Below, in pieces: positions 11,617 through 23,284 of a DNA stretch of 64,000 nt. This stretch comes from Branchinecta lynchi (taxonomy: Eukaryota; Arthropoda; Branchiopoda; Anostraca; Branchinectidae): the NCBI GenBank assembly GCA_023053575.1, contig JAKZAP010000016.1, positions 14,526,030 through 14,590,029 on the forward strand, in the 5' to 3' direction. The translations under genes were made by a program, and so were the position numbers. Under the pieces are notes generated by a model, which did no database searches, was not told where the DNA came from, and saw only the letters and a program-made list of their open reading frames with translations. Numbering within the stretch: position 1 is the stretch's first letter; every line of letters begins with the position of its first letter.

Positions 11617-11995
11617 AACTCAATCAGTCGTGCACCAGCACTGGCTCCAATAACTTCATATAGGAAGGCGAGAATCCCAAATAGGAATTATTCATGCCCT
11701 CTGTGTGGACGAGAAGAGGAGGACATTGGTCATTTCTTGAGTCGGTGCCAAGAGCTTTCAAGCATCCGTAGGGAGGTTTTTGGGGTTGCGATCCCCCTAC
11801 TCCCTGGTATTCTGAAGTGTACTTCTGCTCAATCTATTAGTAGGGTTGGCCGTTACATAAGTAGAGCGTTGGAAGCTAGAAAGATTTTTGTTGATTAGAT
11901 TAATTATCCTTTTTCCGTGTATATGTATCTTTTTGTGTTGAACGTGTATATGGCCCTCGGGCTTTTTTCAATACAATTATTTTTTCAATACAATT
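11617..11995 (+). mobile_element. 5'-truncated non-LTR retrotransposon (reverse transcriptase C-terminus)
   Basis: An open frame ends at TAG 11896 and encodes RNYSCPLCGREEED, then IGHFLSRCQEL. This is the CxxC...H....C zinc-knuckle found after the reverse transcriptase domain in Jockey/CR1-type LINEs. Downstream come TATATGGCCCTCGGGCTTTT and a tail of CAATACAATTATT repeats. The GGCCCTCGGGC end recurs at 27733-27830 and 60640-60700 in reverse. The rest of the element is missing. Confidence 0.75.
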
Positions 11996-12074
11996 ATTAT
12001 TCTGAACACAGAAAAAAAAAGATACAAGTTCAGGGTAAGAAAACAGGGTAAGCCCTGTTTTCTTGATGTTTGCA

Positions 12075-12237
12075 GACCACATCTTGGCTTTACTAGAAAT
12101 TTTAACTCTGCAAGTTTGTATCGCTTTAAATGCCGTAAGCTTAATGGGCGGCATATGGGTATGACCCGTTTGCGAAGCAAGGAAAGCATAGGTCTTGACG
12201 CTACTCCCTAGTGTTATTTTGCTCTGGTTGTTCTTCG
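12075..12237. mobile_element. partial hAT-like MITE (CAGAGCAAAATAAC family)
   Basis: The right half only: GCAGACCACATCTTGGC to CTCCCTAGTGTTATTTTGCTC, matching the right part of the copy ending at 52081. The left end was not found. Confidence 0.65.
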
Positions 12238-13377
12238 GCTTTTGCTTTTCCCTTTGGCCTTCTTTGTGTTTTTGTAAGTCGCCGTTAAGAGTGTTGGGTC
12301 AGCTACCATGGTTGCCTTTTTGCAAAAAGGCGAGGGAAAAGGCAAACATCCGGCTTTTCCTTTTGATGAAAACGGGAAAATGTTAAACACCGACCATTTT
12401 ACATACACGAGATAAAACGGCGATTTAAAAGGCGAACAAAAACGCAACTAATAGCTATAGGGCTTTTTTTAATACCAGTCAACCAATCGGTCAATTATTC
12501 TTCAAAAAACAGTTCTGACGGAAATAAAAGTTTCCGAACTGCATGTCACTGACGTCTTTGAAAAACCGTTTAAACTCGGAGGCGCGCCTTCCCGACAAAT
12601 GACGCCGATGTCAATAGGATAGACGCGAGGACTGACAGTTTGGAAATATGAGCCGCAAATGCGATGAGAATCCAGAGTCTTCATTTTTGCGGTACTCGTG
12701 AGTTCTGAAAACGTCCCTTCAAGATTTCTTCGTTACTGATCCTGTCGCCGAGTCTCTGACCGAAGACTCTTAGAAGACAGCCTAGGCCATACCCGAAACT
12801 CCTGCTGCGATTTCGCCAAACATTCTGTGTTATACGACGCAAGTTGACAAGCAACGCGAAACATAGCGTTTTGTTGCAGTTCCAGATGCGTTGACAAATT
12901 TCAGCTCGTCTGACAAAAGTCTTTCTAGAGGAAAGAAATGGGAAAACAAACACGAGTTAATTTATCGGGCTTAAATTTCGTATATAACCATACTCAATGT
13001 TCGATTGTAACCATACTATGCTTGAATACACAAATTTGGTTGGCAAGCCAACCCGATTTTAACTATGATATAAAGTTTGAACTGAAAAACTTCAAGCAGT
13101 GAACTGTCCCCAAAGTTGCATAGAGGTCACCTCCCCTAAAAGTGTCATTGGCATCCTGCAGAAGACTATGAGAAAAAGGATAATTTTCCTGTTGCGTCTG
13201 CGTTGCGGTTTGAACATCCTTTGTTTCGTGTCGTTTACACCGCAGCAGCGTGAACCAGGGTAAAAGTACGTGTAAAACTTGAGTTTTGGAAGTAGAGTTT
13301 TTGGACTCTGAAACGGCCTAAAACTACCTTGCTTTATCTCTTATCTAAAAATCCGGAAAAAAGCTATTTCAGTTTTT

Positions 13378-14120
13378 ATGGCACTTGCCTTCCGGCCAAG
13401 TGCTTTATACCGATCACTTTTCCGTCGGTCTGTCTGTCGGTCGGTCAGTCCGGTGTTTGCGAGTTAGGGTACTTCCAGATGTGCTAGGATGATGAAGCTT
13501 GGCAGACGTGTTAAGGGCCCGACCAAACTAACTTGGAAATAGTCACTTGCCTGATCCGACCATCGTGGGAGAGGGAGGGGAGCCGGAATCCGGAATTTAG
13601 TGACATGCATAATATTCGAACGGGTGATCGGATCTTAATGAAACCTGATATTGGAAAAGACGTCATGTCTCAGAGGTCCCATTTCAAGTCCGGACCGAAT
13701 CCGATGAACGTGGAGGGGGGGGGGTGGATTAGAAGGGGGGAACCGGAAATCATGTGACACGCTTAGAGTGGAGCGATCGGGATGAAACTTGGTGGGAGGA
13801 ACAAGCACAAGCCCTAGGTACATCATTGACAGAACCGGACCAGATTCGTGCACTGTGGGGGAGTTGGAGGGGGGGGGGGTTCCGGAATTCCGGTGATACG
13901 GAGTTAAGTTACTTCCAGGTGGGCTAGGACAGTGAAACTTGGCAGGCAAGTGAGGGATCGAACTAGATTAACCTGGAAATAGTCAACTTTTCATTCGTCA
14001 AACCCATGATCATTCTTATTTCAAGGATTTTGCTTACAAATGATCACAACAAACCCACTAATTGATGGATTCCTACTTTCATCCTCCGACCCAGCCTTGC
14101 AAGTGCCATATGAGCTTCCA
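13378..14120. mobile_element. CACTTG-ended element, copy 1
   Basis: It starts TATGGCACTTGCCTTCCGG and ends GCAAGTGCCATATGAGCTTC. The interior includes a GTCGGTCTGTCTGTCGGTCG simple stretch, GATGAAACTTGG modules and CCGGAATTCCGG next to poly-G. Related copies lie at 36780-37430, 41705-43215 and 52885-53470. The function is unknown. No open frame of note. Confidence 0.7.
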
Positions 14121-14890
14121 ACTCTTGTTTTTTTTATTAACTTTATTTTGCCGGGGACGTTTTACTACGCGGACATTTTGCCATGGGGATGTTTCGCTGA
14201 CAACCGAAACAGCCACTGAAGATGTCATTCATTAACGCACTTAAGAAGAGTAAAATAGTGCAGTTTAGACAAATAAAAGGAAAAAGTACACTGAGCTTTC
14301 AGTAATGTAGTAAATGCAAGAGATAAATGCACAAAGGGACTAATCAGGTCTAAAAAATCTTCTTCCTAGATGGAGTGCGGAGAAATGGCCAAGGGCAGAA
14401 ACGTGAAGGTCCTGGGCAATTGAAGATAACTTTGCACAAGGGACAGAAGGCAAAAAAGTTGCAGATACGGAATTCGTATAATGTCGAGGAAGGTACAAGA
14501 CAAATTTACAATTTTTGAAATAATAAGTCCTGATACGTTTTAAATCTTTTAGCCTCAGAATACCAAAAATTCCGCAAAGGTTGCAGATGGAGGGAGAACA
14601 AAAACTATTATATAAACTACCAAGAGCCTTTCTGTTATGCCTTCCTCTATTTGGAGCTATTTTTCATATGCGACAAGAATGGAATCGTGAACAGCCGAAA
14701 CAGCGTTACCGCAGATTTTTTTTTATAGAGACTGTGCCATGATCATGCCAAACCATTTTACGGTAGGGGAATTGGGGAGTTTTTCACTTTGAAAAGAAAT
14801 ACCGGAATCTTTTGGGCTGTTGAATTTAAGATACTGACATTTAGAAATGTTAACAGAAAGGCCAATTTGAGAAAAACCCTGGACAAATCG

Positions 14891-16460
14891 TTTTTGGGAT
14901 CCCAAAACGTAAGTGGAGGGATACCTATGACATCGCAAAAGTTGTCCGTCTGTCCGTCCGTCCGTCCGTCCGTCCGTCCGTCCGTCTGTAAGCACGATAA
15001 CTCTCGAAGGGAATGAGATATTTTGATGAAACTTGGTGTGAGGGTTCGTTGGGTCGTCGGACCAGTCAAGTTCGTAGATGGGCTTTGTAGCTCTACATTT
15101 AGGGGTGGGGGAGGGGATTCAAATTAAGGGACAAACAAAATATTTTGAAACAGCTAATGTGATAGTCGATTATGGGGTAAGAAGACATGCTGAACACGAC
15201 GGTGAAAACCATTTTGTCATCGGACAAGTAGTTCGCCCGGAATCCGGCCAAAACCGGAAAGTTTGTTGAAAATAAAAGTTTTATTTGAAGTTGATTAGAT
15301 GTTCGATTTAGGGGTAGGAAGACATGCTGAAGACGATGGTGAAAACTATTTTCTCGATGGACAAGTATTTCGACCGGAATCCGGCCCAAACCGGAAAGTT
15401 TGTTGAAAGTAAAAGTTTTATTTGAAGTTGATTGATTGTTCGATTTAGAGGTAGAAAGACATGCTGAAGACGATGGTGAAAACTATTTTCTCGACGGACA
15501 AGTATTTCGACCGGAATCCGGCCCAAACCGGAAAGTTTGTTGACATTAAAAGTTTTATTTGAAATTGATTAGATGTTCGATTTAGGGGTAGGAAGACATG
15601 CTGAAGACGATGGTGAAAACTATTTTCTCGATGGACAAGTATTTCGACCGGAATCCGGCCCAAACCGGAAAGTTTGTTGAAAGTAAAAGTTTTATTTGAA
15701 GTTGATTGAATGTTCGATTTAGAGGTAGGGAGACATGCTGAAGACGATGGTGAAAACTATTTTCTCGACGGACAAGTATTTCGACCGGAATCCGGCCCAA
15801 ACCGGAAAGTTTGTCAAAATTAAAAGTTTTATTTGGAGTTGATTAGATGTTCGATTTAGGGCAAGAAGACATGCTGAACACTTATGTGAAAACAAGTTTC
15901 TACCCGGACATGTAGTTCGTCCGGAATCCGGCCAAAACCGGAAAACTGTTGGAAGTCAAAGTTTTATTTCTAGTTGATTAGATAAGCGATTTAGGGGTAA
16001 GAAGAGATGCTGAGTCCCTGTGGGACAATCGTATTTTACCCGGACATATTGTTCGACCGGAATCCGGCTGGAATCGGAAAATTTGTTATAAGCTAAATTT
16101 CTATTTGAAGTTGATTAGATGTTCAGTACTGGGGAAAGAAGATACCCTGATTTCGTCTTTGAGCTTTCTTTTTTCGCCGGACAAGTAGTTCTGGAGTTCG
16201 GCCGGAACCGGGAAATTGGCAGAAGTGGCAGGAAGTTTTCGTCAAAACAGATATGACTTATAGGGGTAAACACACATGCTGAATCCAAATCTGAACTTGG
16301 TTTTCTCAGGTGATTAGCTATTTGGCCTTAATCTGTTTCTGAATTTTAATTGTAAAAATGTTCAAGGAGTCTGGCGAAGACTGGATCTGGCTAAGACAAG
16401 ACCCAGTTGTCTGGATCAAATCTTAGATTTTTGGGATCCCATCGACACCTTTGGTCTTGT
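14891..16460 (+). mobile_element. satellite-bearing element, family R1, copy b (1.57 kb)
   Basis: The left end TTTTTGGGATCCCAAAACG is followed by a (CCGT)n microsatellite at about 14945-14990, then AGCACGATAACTCTCGAAGG. An array of about 137-bp units occupies 15150-15960. Divergent units follow, and then the right module ending TTTTTGGGATCCCATCG. Each unit carries CCGGAATCCGGCC..AAACCGG. Minus-strand open frames repeat every 137 bp only because the unit repeats. Confidence 0.85.
15300..15850. repeat. 137-bp tandem array inside R1 copy b
   Basis: Four nearly identical units are offset by exactly 137 bp (anchor GACATGCTGAAGACGATGG near 15328, 15465, 15594 and 15731, with small shifts). They alternate subtly: CTCGATGG versus CTCGACGG, and GAAAGT versus GACATT spacers, suggesting duplication of a two-unit block. 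Confidence 0.85.
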
Positions 16461-16739
16461 TATGTTAGATTCTAACCCGCTGTTGGTTCGACTTATTAAT
16501 AGAATGTCGTCTGCATAAGCTATGTAATTAATACTTAGGTCTCCAAGGAGAAATGTTGGAAATAAACCTGAGAGGCATTCATAAATGGCACTTTTAAAAA
16601 CAAAAGGAACCTTTTAAGAGAGCTCAAGAAACCTAGAAACCTTTTAAGAGAGCTCAAGTTGATTATTACAAATTTGTATGCATAAATACTCCGTCAGCCC
16701 AAGCTGACTGGGAAATATATATTAAACAATGGCTTAAAA

Positions 16740-17100
16740 CGGAAAGTCAGCTACGATAAGCGGTATTTCGGCCCTTCTTGGCAAGGGTCTTCTTCAGGCT
16801 TAAGTAGCTCAAGCTGGAAAATGAACTTGTGGGAAAAAATACTTTTAACACAACTCAAATTGATTATTACCAATTTCTATGTAGCCTATAAATACTTTTT
16901 CCACAAGTTCATTCTCTAGCTTGAGCATCTTGGGCCTGAATAGGACCCTTGCCAAGAAGGGCCGAAATATAGCTGTAATAAAATTCAACTGACGCACTGT
17001 CAAATCCGAACCTGTAATCTGTAGATTTATGTTCCTTGCCTTGTCCCTTATCCCCTTACCTTTGCCAGAAATGGCCAAAATATCTTTGACTAATCACATC
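16740..17100. repeat. Penelope-like 3'-tail sequences (two, opposed)
   Basis: CGGTATTTCGGCCCTTCTTGG at 16760 and, in the other orientation, CTTGCCAAGAAGGGCCG at about 16952 lie near AGCTTGAGC and TTTTTCCACAAGTTCATT. The same module recurs at 17840-17885, 53325-53425 and 60090-60195. Assignment to Penelope-like tails is inference. Confidence 0.45.
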
Positions 17101-17197
17101 GTAGCTGAATTTTTCCATTTTTGCCATTATTTAATAAAAATTACTACGTAGAGGCGAAATTTGTGATGCAGTATATCATTTTTGTTAAATTTTTCAG

Positions 17198-17246
17198 GTC
17201 ATTCATTCGCCCCAAACATGGAAGGATCCACGAGTCATCGTGCATT
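17198..17246 (+). CDS. unc80: unc80 coding exon 2
   Basis: This 49-nt exon lies between a TTTTTCAG acceptor and ATT|GTAAGT. It completes the split Gly codon of exon 1 and then reads SFIRPKHGRIHESSCI, matching the conserved pattern FLRPKLGK..EASC that follows the WRQT block in UNC80. It enters in phase 2 and leaves in phase 0, consistent with both neighbours. It is short and lies in a repeat-rich intron, so it would be easy to miss by gene prediction. Confidence 0.87.
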
Positions 17247-18536
17247 GTAAGTGACTCTTAATTCCCGCTGTGCTTTCTTTTGTGCCTGACAACTTTCTGT
17301 CTGTCCTACAGACAAAGAGTTCCGGAGCCGATGATTAGAACAAATGCTTTCGAAATCACAGGGAGTGTTAACAACAGAGTCAGCAGCTTCCATGCCAAGA
17401 AAATCAAGGGGGGAATGAAAGGCCAAGTTATCCTGTCAAACCCCCTCCCTATCTAAGAGAGATAGGATGTCCCTAGGACTAGGGAAGGGTCTAAGTAACG
17501 TTTAGAAAGCCACCGTACAGTACAACAAAGGGTAAAATCAAGAGGGTAGGAAGGCCAATCTATCCTGTCAAACCCCTACCGATTTAAGAGGATAGGATAT
17601 CCTTAGGAATAGGAAGGGTCACAAGTAACGTTTAGAATGCCACCGCCCACCGTACAATATACCAAAGGGAAAAATCAGGACGGGGTAGGAAAAGCCAAAT
17701 TTCTGTTGACATAAGTATCTTTTCAGAAACATGTTGACCACCCCTACCCCCTTCCTCACACATATTCCTTCTACCCAAGCCTTGTGGGAATCCTAAAAAT
17801 ATTAAAAAGATTACTAAATCGGAATCCAGATAAGTAGCGATATTTCGGCCCTTCTTGGCAAGGATCCTGTTCAGGCTGTAGCTGGAAGAAACAAAATAGT
17901 AATTTAAAGAGAATCTTACCCAGGATATCTTAATGACAGGGGAAGGGTCTAAGCAAAGTAAGTTTCTTGGGGAAGAAACTGCACCCCCTAAAGCCACTAT
18001 ATGATGTATCAGCGGGAAGAAAATGTGGCCTCCGACCGATGAAAAATCTATCTTTGGCAGTTGTGGGCATAGTCTCGCGCCATCACCTTCATGTATGAAC
18101 ATCCACTAGACTGGATGCCCCCTGGGCTTTTATGATCATGTTGGTGAGCTTATTAATTAACTCAAATAGGGAAATGGTTTTCCCGCTCTCGGGAGGAATA
18201 AAGCACAGGAAAACTACCAATCGGATTTCATTTGGTTCTGTCATGTACAGGAGAGATGGCGAGGTAAATTGACTCTTCGCCAGTACCAGTTCACAACCAG
18301 AAAAACGAGCTATTTGTGCTAAAATGTAATTTCAGTTTCGTTCAGTTCAGTTGAATCCCTTCACATTTCAATCCGTTCCAGTTCAGTTCAGTTTTACGTT
18401 ACGTGGAGCCCAAGGTTGCGAACGCGCTTTAGGAGTATGTTGGTATTTCAGATTACTGTTATTTCAAAGAGGCTCTCTAGAACCATTTGAAAACAGAGCA
18501 AAACCGTAATTTGCCTTTAGATTATTTAGTCGAGAA

Positions 18537-18897
18537 CGGAGCAAAATAACACTAGGAAGTAGCGCCAAGACATATGCTTTCCATGTTTTGCAAACGGGCT
18601 ATACTTGTAGGGCCGCCCACTAGGCTTGGGGCATTTAAAGCGAGACAAACTTGCAGGTTTAGAAATTTCTAGTAAAGCAAAGGTGCGGTCTGCACACACC
18701 AAGGAAATAATGAAGGCTGTATCATTTTTTTTAGCAATGTTCAGAATATGAAGTTATCGGAGCAAGCGTTCGTGAACGACTGAATGAGTCTCAGTAGAGA
18801 TGTTCACTATCACTAGTGGTGCTAGTGTCGCTGTTATTCGAGTGTGTGTCACTTTTTTTCAAGTCTTGGCGGTATTCTCTAGTGTTATTTTGCTCTG
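18537..18897. mobile_element. hAT-like MITE, CAGAGCAAAATAAC family (361 bp)
   Basis: Ends CGGAGCAAAATAACACTAGG and, inverted, CAGAGCAAAATAACACTAGA, continuing in GTAGCGCCAAGAC and its complement. Flanks GTCGAGAA (18529-18536) and GTCGAGAG (18898-18905) form an 8-bp duplication with one mismatch. Confidence 0.87.
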
Positions 18898-19214
18898 GTC
18901 GAGAGTCGGCAGTGCGAAGGAATTTAACGTACAGTATATTAAGTCTCGACACATTATTTACGAGATTGGCCTTCCACGTTTCTCCGGACGTAATCGTCCC
19001 CCTCCTTCCCCCCTCCTCTCTTCCTCCTCCGGGACTCGTTTTGTTCGACCTTCCTTATATCATCAGTTTTGTGAGTAGTCTAGTTTTTTCCCAGTCTTCT
19101 GCATTGAGAACTTCGTCTCCGATTCCCGCGAATTTGGATCTCCCATGTTCCCATGGCTGCAGCTTCCCAATCGATTTCTTATATCAAGATAACAGTTGTT
19201 TGGTTACGGATGCA

Positions 19215-20095
19215 ATATAGAGTGTATCGCCGTCAATCCTCGAACTGGCTTATAGCACGTGACAACACCTGAGCCTTTTTTTTATCAGAATCCAGCTACG
19301 ATACGTATCCACACACATGAACTATTTCCGACTGTTCCGATTGGCGGGTTCACCCTGCGACGTCGTGGCAATATAATATGCCTAGAGTTCACTTGGCGTT
19401 TTTTCGGAATCCTGCTCTAAATACATACACACGGGAAATATTTTCGAATGTCCAGATTGGGGGGTCGCCTGACGACGTTGTGGCACACCCTGCCAACCTG
19501 CCTAGAGTTTCAGTGTGTCGCCAACAGAAATAATAAAGCTGGAATGATGCAAGTGACAACACCTGAACAATCTTTTTTAGAATCCTTTTAAAAATGCATG
19601 CCCACAGAAAATGTTTTTGAATATTCCGATTGGCGGGATCGCCTAAAGACGTCGTGGCAGCATCCTGTCGGAGTGTTGTCGACAAAACTAAGAACGCTCG
19701 AGTGTGCGTTTGGCCACGTGACAACATCTGAACGGTTTTTCTTGGAATCTTGCTCCATAACAATTCATACCCCCATACATAAATAAATACAGAACCACAG
19801 GAAATATTTTCGAATGTTCGGTTTAGTGGGTTCTCTTAATGACGACGTGTGAGCACTACTTATACTTTAATAGTACGAACACATGATCATTTTCGGCACC
19901 ATCATCACTTCCTTCATGATGAAAGTGCAGGACATCCGACCGGGAAATCCCGATCGTGTGTTCAAGGCATAAGGGTGTCGCCGAAGGAAATAAAAACGCT
20001 GGAATGTGCCTTTAATGCTCTTGACAACACTTAAACGATATTTTGGGGACCTGACCTAAATACATACCCAGAGGAAATATGCTCGTTGGGCGAGT
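19215..20095. repeat. diverged tandem repeat array
   Basis: Five units share AAATACATAC-like, GGAAATATTTTCGAATGT and ATTGGCGGG...GACGTCGTGGCA blocks, anchored near 19330, 19455, 19622, 19820 and 20085. Spacing varies from about 125 to 265 bp. Repeated TGACAACACCTGA also marks units. No gene. Confidence 0.6.
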
Positions 20096-20814
20096 TTGCC
20101 AGCTAGTAACTAGAATACTCTTTTTGGAAGAAGTAAAGTAGCAAGAAAAAAAAAATGTTCCAAAGCACTTAAACGTTAAAGGAAAGAACATAATAACAAC
20201 ATAACAATAAACATAATAACATGAACACAAAAATAACGCGTCAGAAAAGTGTCAGAAGTAATGTAACAAGAATTTTTCTTGCGAGTAGAAGGTGGCCCGA
20301 AAATTTTTCAGTCATAGTCTATTCCAAGAGGTCAGTACTAAATACTAGAGTTGCGCAGTGGCACACGCCTTCTTAAAGCTTATGTGACCCATATTCGTTT
20401 TGACGACAACCTGTAGGCAGGAATGCATGCTTGATGTACATGGGTGACAAAAAAAATACCAACTCCCTCGGCAACTTATTTTTACTGCAGAATTCCGGAA
20501 AAAAAATGGCTCAGGTGATGTGACATCGATTATTACCGTTAGATGACGTGCAAAACCATCTCGAACATTTAGCCAGTGACACGGGTCTTGGATACAAAAT
20601 TTACTGACAATTCGGCCGACTAATTTTGAATTTTGTACCAGTTTTGCTATTCTTCGATATCAGTACATCATGTAAGTTATTCCCGCTGAAAAAGTTTACA
20701 CATTTTTTTCACTTAGTAGAAGTAGATTTTTGCAGTTTTGACGCATTTTGCACAGTGTACCTGAGATTTTGCGAATGACCTTTTCTGCCAATATGCGACG
20801 CTAATTACCCCTAC

Positions 20815-20885
20815 CCACCCATGTAGCGCGGTGGTAGCGTGCTGAATTCCGATAGGCATGATTCCAGACCACGTTTTTACACTTT
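20815..20885 (+). mobile_element. tRNA-like SINE head
   Basis: TAGCGCGGTGGTAGCGTG resembles an A box, and ATGATTCCAGACC sits where a degenerate B box would be. It resembles tRNA-derived SINEs. The boundaries are unclear. Confidence 0.4.
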
Positions 20886-21199
20886 GCCATGTAGCTCTAA
20901 CAATGACGTTCATTTCTGACGTCACGCCTTTTGCTTTTGTTTATAGGTTACCTCGATTTTTATGTTTCTGTTTGAAACGCATTATTTGAAGTAGCACTGA
21001 CATCTAAAATCCGGTATTCTGTATTTCCACCTGGATGCCTTCCACGATATAACAATAGTAACAATCGATTGTATCAGAAAAAGGTCACCTTTACTTAACG
21101 AAATATCGTACCATGATATTCCTAACGTATAGAACGTTCCACTGTTTACAGAAAAATGTGTGAAGCTACGACGATTAGCTTCACTTAATTGACCGACCT

Positions 21200-21540
21200 C
21201 CTACGAATTCCATGCGACGTGTAGGAACGAATGAATAGCCAGGGAGTTTGTTGCTCCGCTGCTGACGATGCTCATGTCATTGAACTTTAGAGTAACAAAA
21301 TTTAGGAGCGGGCGTACTGACGGGTGGATGAACTTGCGGGATCTGATGGCCAACTGACAGGTGAACATACTGACGGGTGGGCGAACTCGCGGGTTCTGGT
21401 GGGCAACTGACGAGTGAATATAGTAAAGGGTGGCTGGGTTTTCTTGCGTCAACTGTTGGGTTGCCAGGAAAAGTGAGTGAAGTGACGTATTTATAGGTGA
21501 ACTGTCGGGTGAGCGAATTAACAGGGTTCCCTAACTCACA
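21200..21540. repeat. degenerate minisatellite
   Basis: The motif ACTGACGGGTGG(A/G)(C/T)GAAC recurs irregularly (near 21310, 21370 and 21480, with variants between). Units are poorly conserved. Confidence 0.5.
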
Positions 21541-21730
21541 TTATCAGAGAGACAAAATTAATGGTGGTATCTGATCTGGCTGCTTGAAAACTGAGTCGTT
21601 TGTTATTCCGTGACCGTCGTCATATAAAGATGTCAGTTTTGCTTCAAATAACATTTTACTTCAAAGACAGAAGCGCTTATCCCTCTACTGGCACCCTACC
21701 CCCCTTCCCCCTTTTTCCACCACCGCAGTA

Positions 21731-21988
21731 GTGCCTCCATTTCAAGCACAAGTGACACGAAAAGTATTATTTTCTTATTGGTCAAGGTTTTATTTAAAGG
21801 AGTTAGATCAGAAGAATTCTAGCATTTGCAGTGTTAACAAATCAGTCGCCAGTCCAAACCAAAACTCGGTACGACAGTGGGATCATTTAATGGCACGATT
21901 TGGAAGCACCAGAATGGGCAAGATCAATAGAGATATTCAGAACAAAATCAAACAGAAGGAAAAACAATTAGCCGGTATAAAAAATTAA
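21731..21988 (+). other. open frame of unknown product, 85 codons
   Basis: It opens with GTG, and reads VLFSYWSRFYLKEL, then RQWDHLMARFGSTRMGK and a Lys-rich end KIKQKEKQLAG. The W..L...FG....K pattern with a basic C-terminus loosely recalls DNA-binding domains of transposon-encoded proteins, but I cannot assign it. A foldback repeat begins about 25 bp after its stop, so it may belong to a mobile element. Confidence 0.3.
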
Positions 21989-22013
21989 AAGTTAATAGAT
22001 GTGGACATCTGTA

Positions 22014-22256
22014 ATTAAGTGTGGCTGGTTGTTCGTCAGAAATAGCATAAAAACCTCAAATAAATTATTTAAATAATTAATTAAAGTGTGGCTGGTTATG
22101 CGTCAGAAATAGCATAAAAACCTCAAAATAAATTATTCTAATAAAAAAAATAAAAAAAATACATTTCCACACTTAATTAGGCATTAACTAGTTATTTGAA
22201 TAATTTATTTTGAGGTTTCTCTGCTATTTCTGACGAACAACCATCCACACTTACTA
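22014..22256. mobile_element. foldback repeat with duplicated left arm
   Basis: AAGTGTGGCTGGTTGTTCGT followed by CAGAAATAGCATAAAAACCT occurs twice (about 22018 and 22085). It is mirrored by AGGTTTCTCTGCTATTTCTG followed by ACGAACAACCATCCACACTT at 22215-22254. The loop is A/T-only. The arms are about 50-60 bp. Confidence 0.75.
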
Positions 22257-22399
22257 CTTCTTATAGGGGTGTCTCCACTAGTGTATCGTGCAATTCTAGG
22301 CAAACTATAGGCAGCAGCCTACGGCCCCAGCCTCGGAATGGAATTTAGCCCCAGCCAGGGTCCGAAGGGGTAAATGCATAGATTATACTGTGTAAAAAA

Positions 22400-23130
22400 G
22401 TAAGGCTGCTACCTGTCTATTTCCTTTCCATGTCTGCTTATCTTTTCGAAAGACGAAGTGTTAAATTAAAAATTAAATAAACGTAAAGTTTGTCTTTTGC
22501 TAAATTAATAAAAAAGGGGCCCCAACTCTGTTAACTACCTGAGGCCTTTGGATTCCCATGTCCTGGCAATAATAGTAGTTCTCAGTTCTGTTTCCCAGTA
22601 CTTCCTTACCCATTAGTAGAGTGTATATTTCTAAAGTCGAAGTGTTAAATAAAAATTAAATAAACATAAAGTTTGTCGTTTGCTAAATTACCAAAAAACC
22701 CAACCCCATTAACTTTATGAGGCCGGTAGATTCTCATGCCCTGGCAATAATAGTCTTTTTTAATTCTGTTTCCTACTATTTCCTTACCCGTTAGTATCCA
22801 TTTTCTAAAGCCGAAGTATTCAATAAAATTAAAAAATGTAAAGTTTGGCTTTTGCTAAATTGCCAAAAACTCAACTCCTATTAACTTCCTGAGGCCGTTG
22901 GATTCCCATGTCCTGGCAACAATAGTCTTTCTCATTTCTGTTTCCCACTATATCCTTACCAATTAGAGTGTCTATTTTCTAAAGCGAAGGATTAAATAAG
23001 AAACTAAATAAAATTAAAGCTTGTCTTTTGCTAAATTACTAAGAAACCCCCCCCCCCCCGCCTCCGACTCTGTAACTGCCTGAGCAGAAATTGTCTTCCT
23101 CAGTTCTGTTTCCACTATTTCACTACCCAG
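22400..23130. repeat. tandem repeat, about 172-bp period, 4 units
   Basis: GATTCCCATGTCCTGGCAA(T/C)AATAG recurs at about 22550, 22722 and 22893, with a shortened unit near 23078. Each unit also has TTGTCTTTTGCTAAATT and CTAAAG.CGAAG. The last unit carries a poly-C run. Confidence 0.75.
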
Positions 23131-23284
23131 CGCCACTAGATTGGTCGGAACAAAGTAGCCTATACACAGCCTTTTCCTTTTAGGAGCTGAAGGAAGCCTG
23201 TAAGGTAAGCTAAACCAACTTCTTCTAAAAATTTGCCTTCCTTCACTACACGAGATCGGACCTTAACTTACCTTACCTTACCGG

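Larger units (their letters stand above)
10838..17197 (+). other. unc80 intron 1 (6.4 kb)
   Basis: It contains, separately listed, a foldback MITE, a LINE 3' fragment, a partial hAT-like MITE, a CACTTG element, the longest R1 element and Penelope-like tail sequences. 11107-11610, 12240-13370 and 14126-14890 otherwise show nothing I can name. Confidence 0.75.

Noticed and set aside
15099..15800. Series of minus-strand frames beginning MGRIPVEILV
   Set aside because: They recur every 137 bp because the satellite unit repeats. They are the unit read in one frame, not genes.
14891..16000. CRISPR-like array
   Set aside because: Units are 137 bp and contiguous, with no short repeat and unique spacer pattern, and the context is an animal genome.
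17632..18102. 156-codon minus-strand open frame
   Set aside because: It spans a Penelope-like tail repeat and low-complexity sequence, has no recognisable domain, and shows no coding signature.
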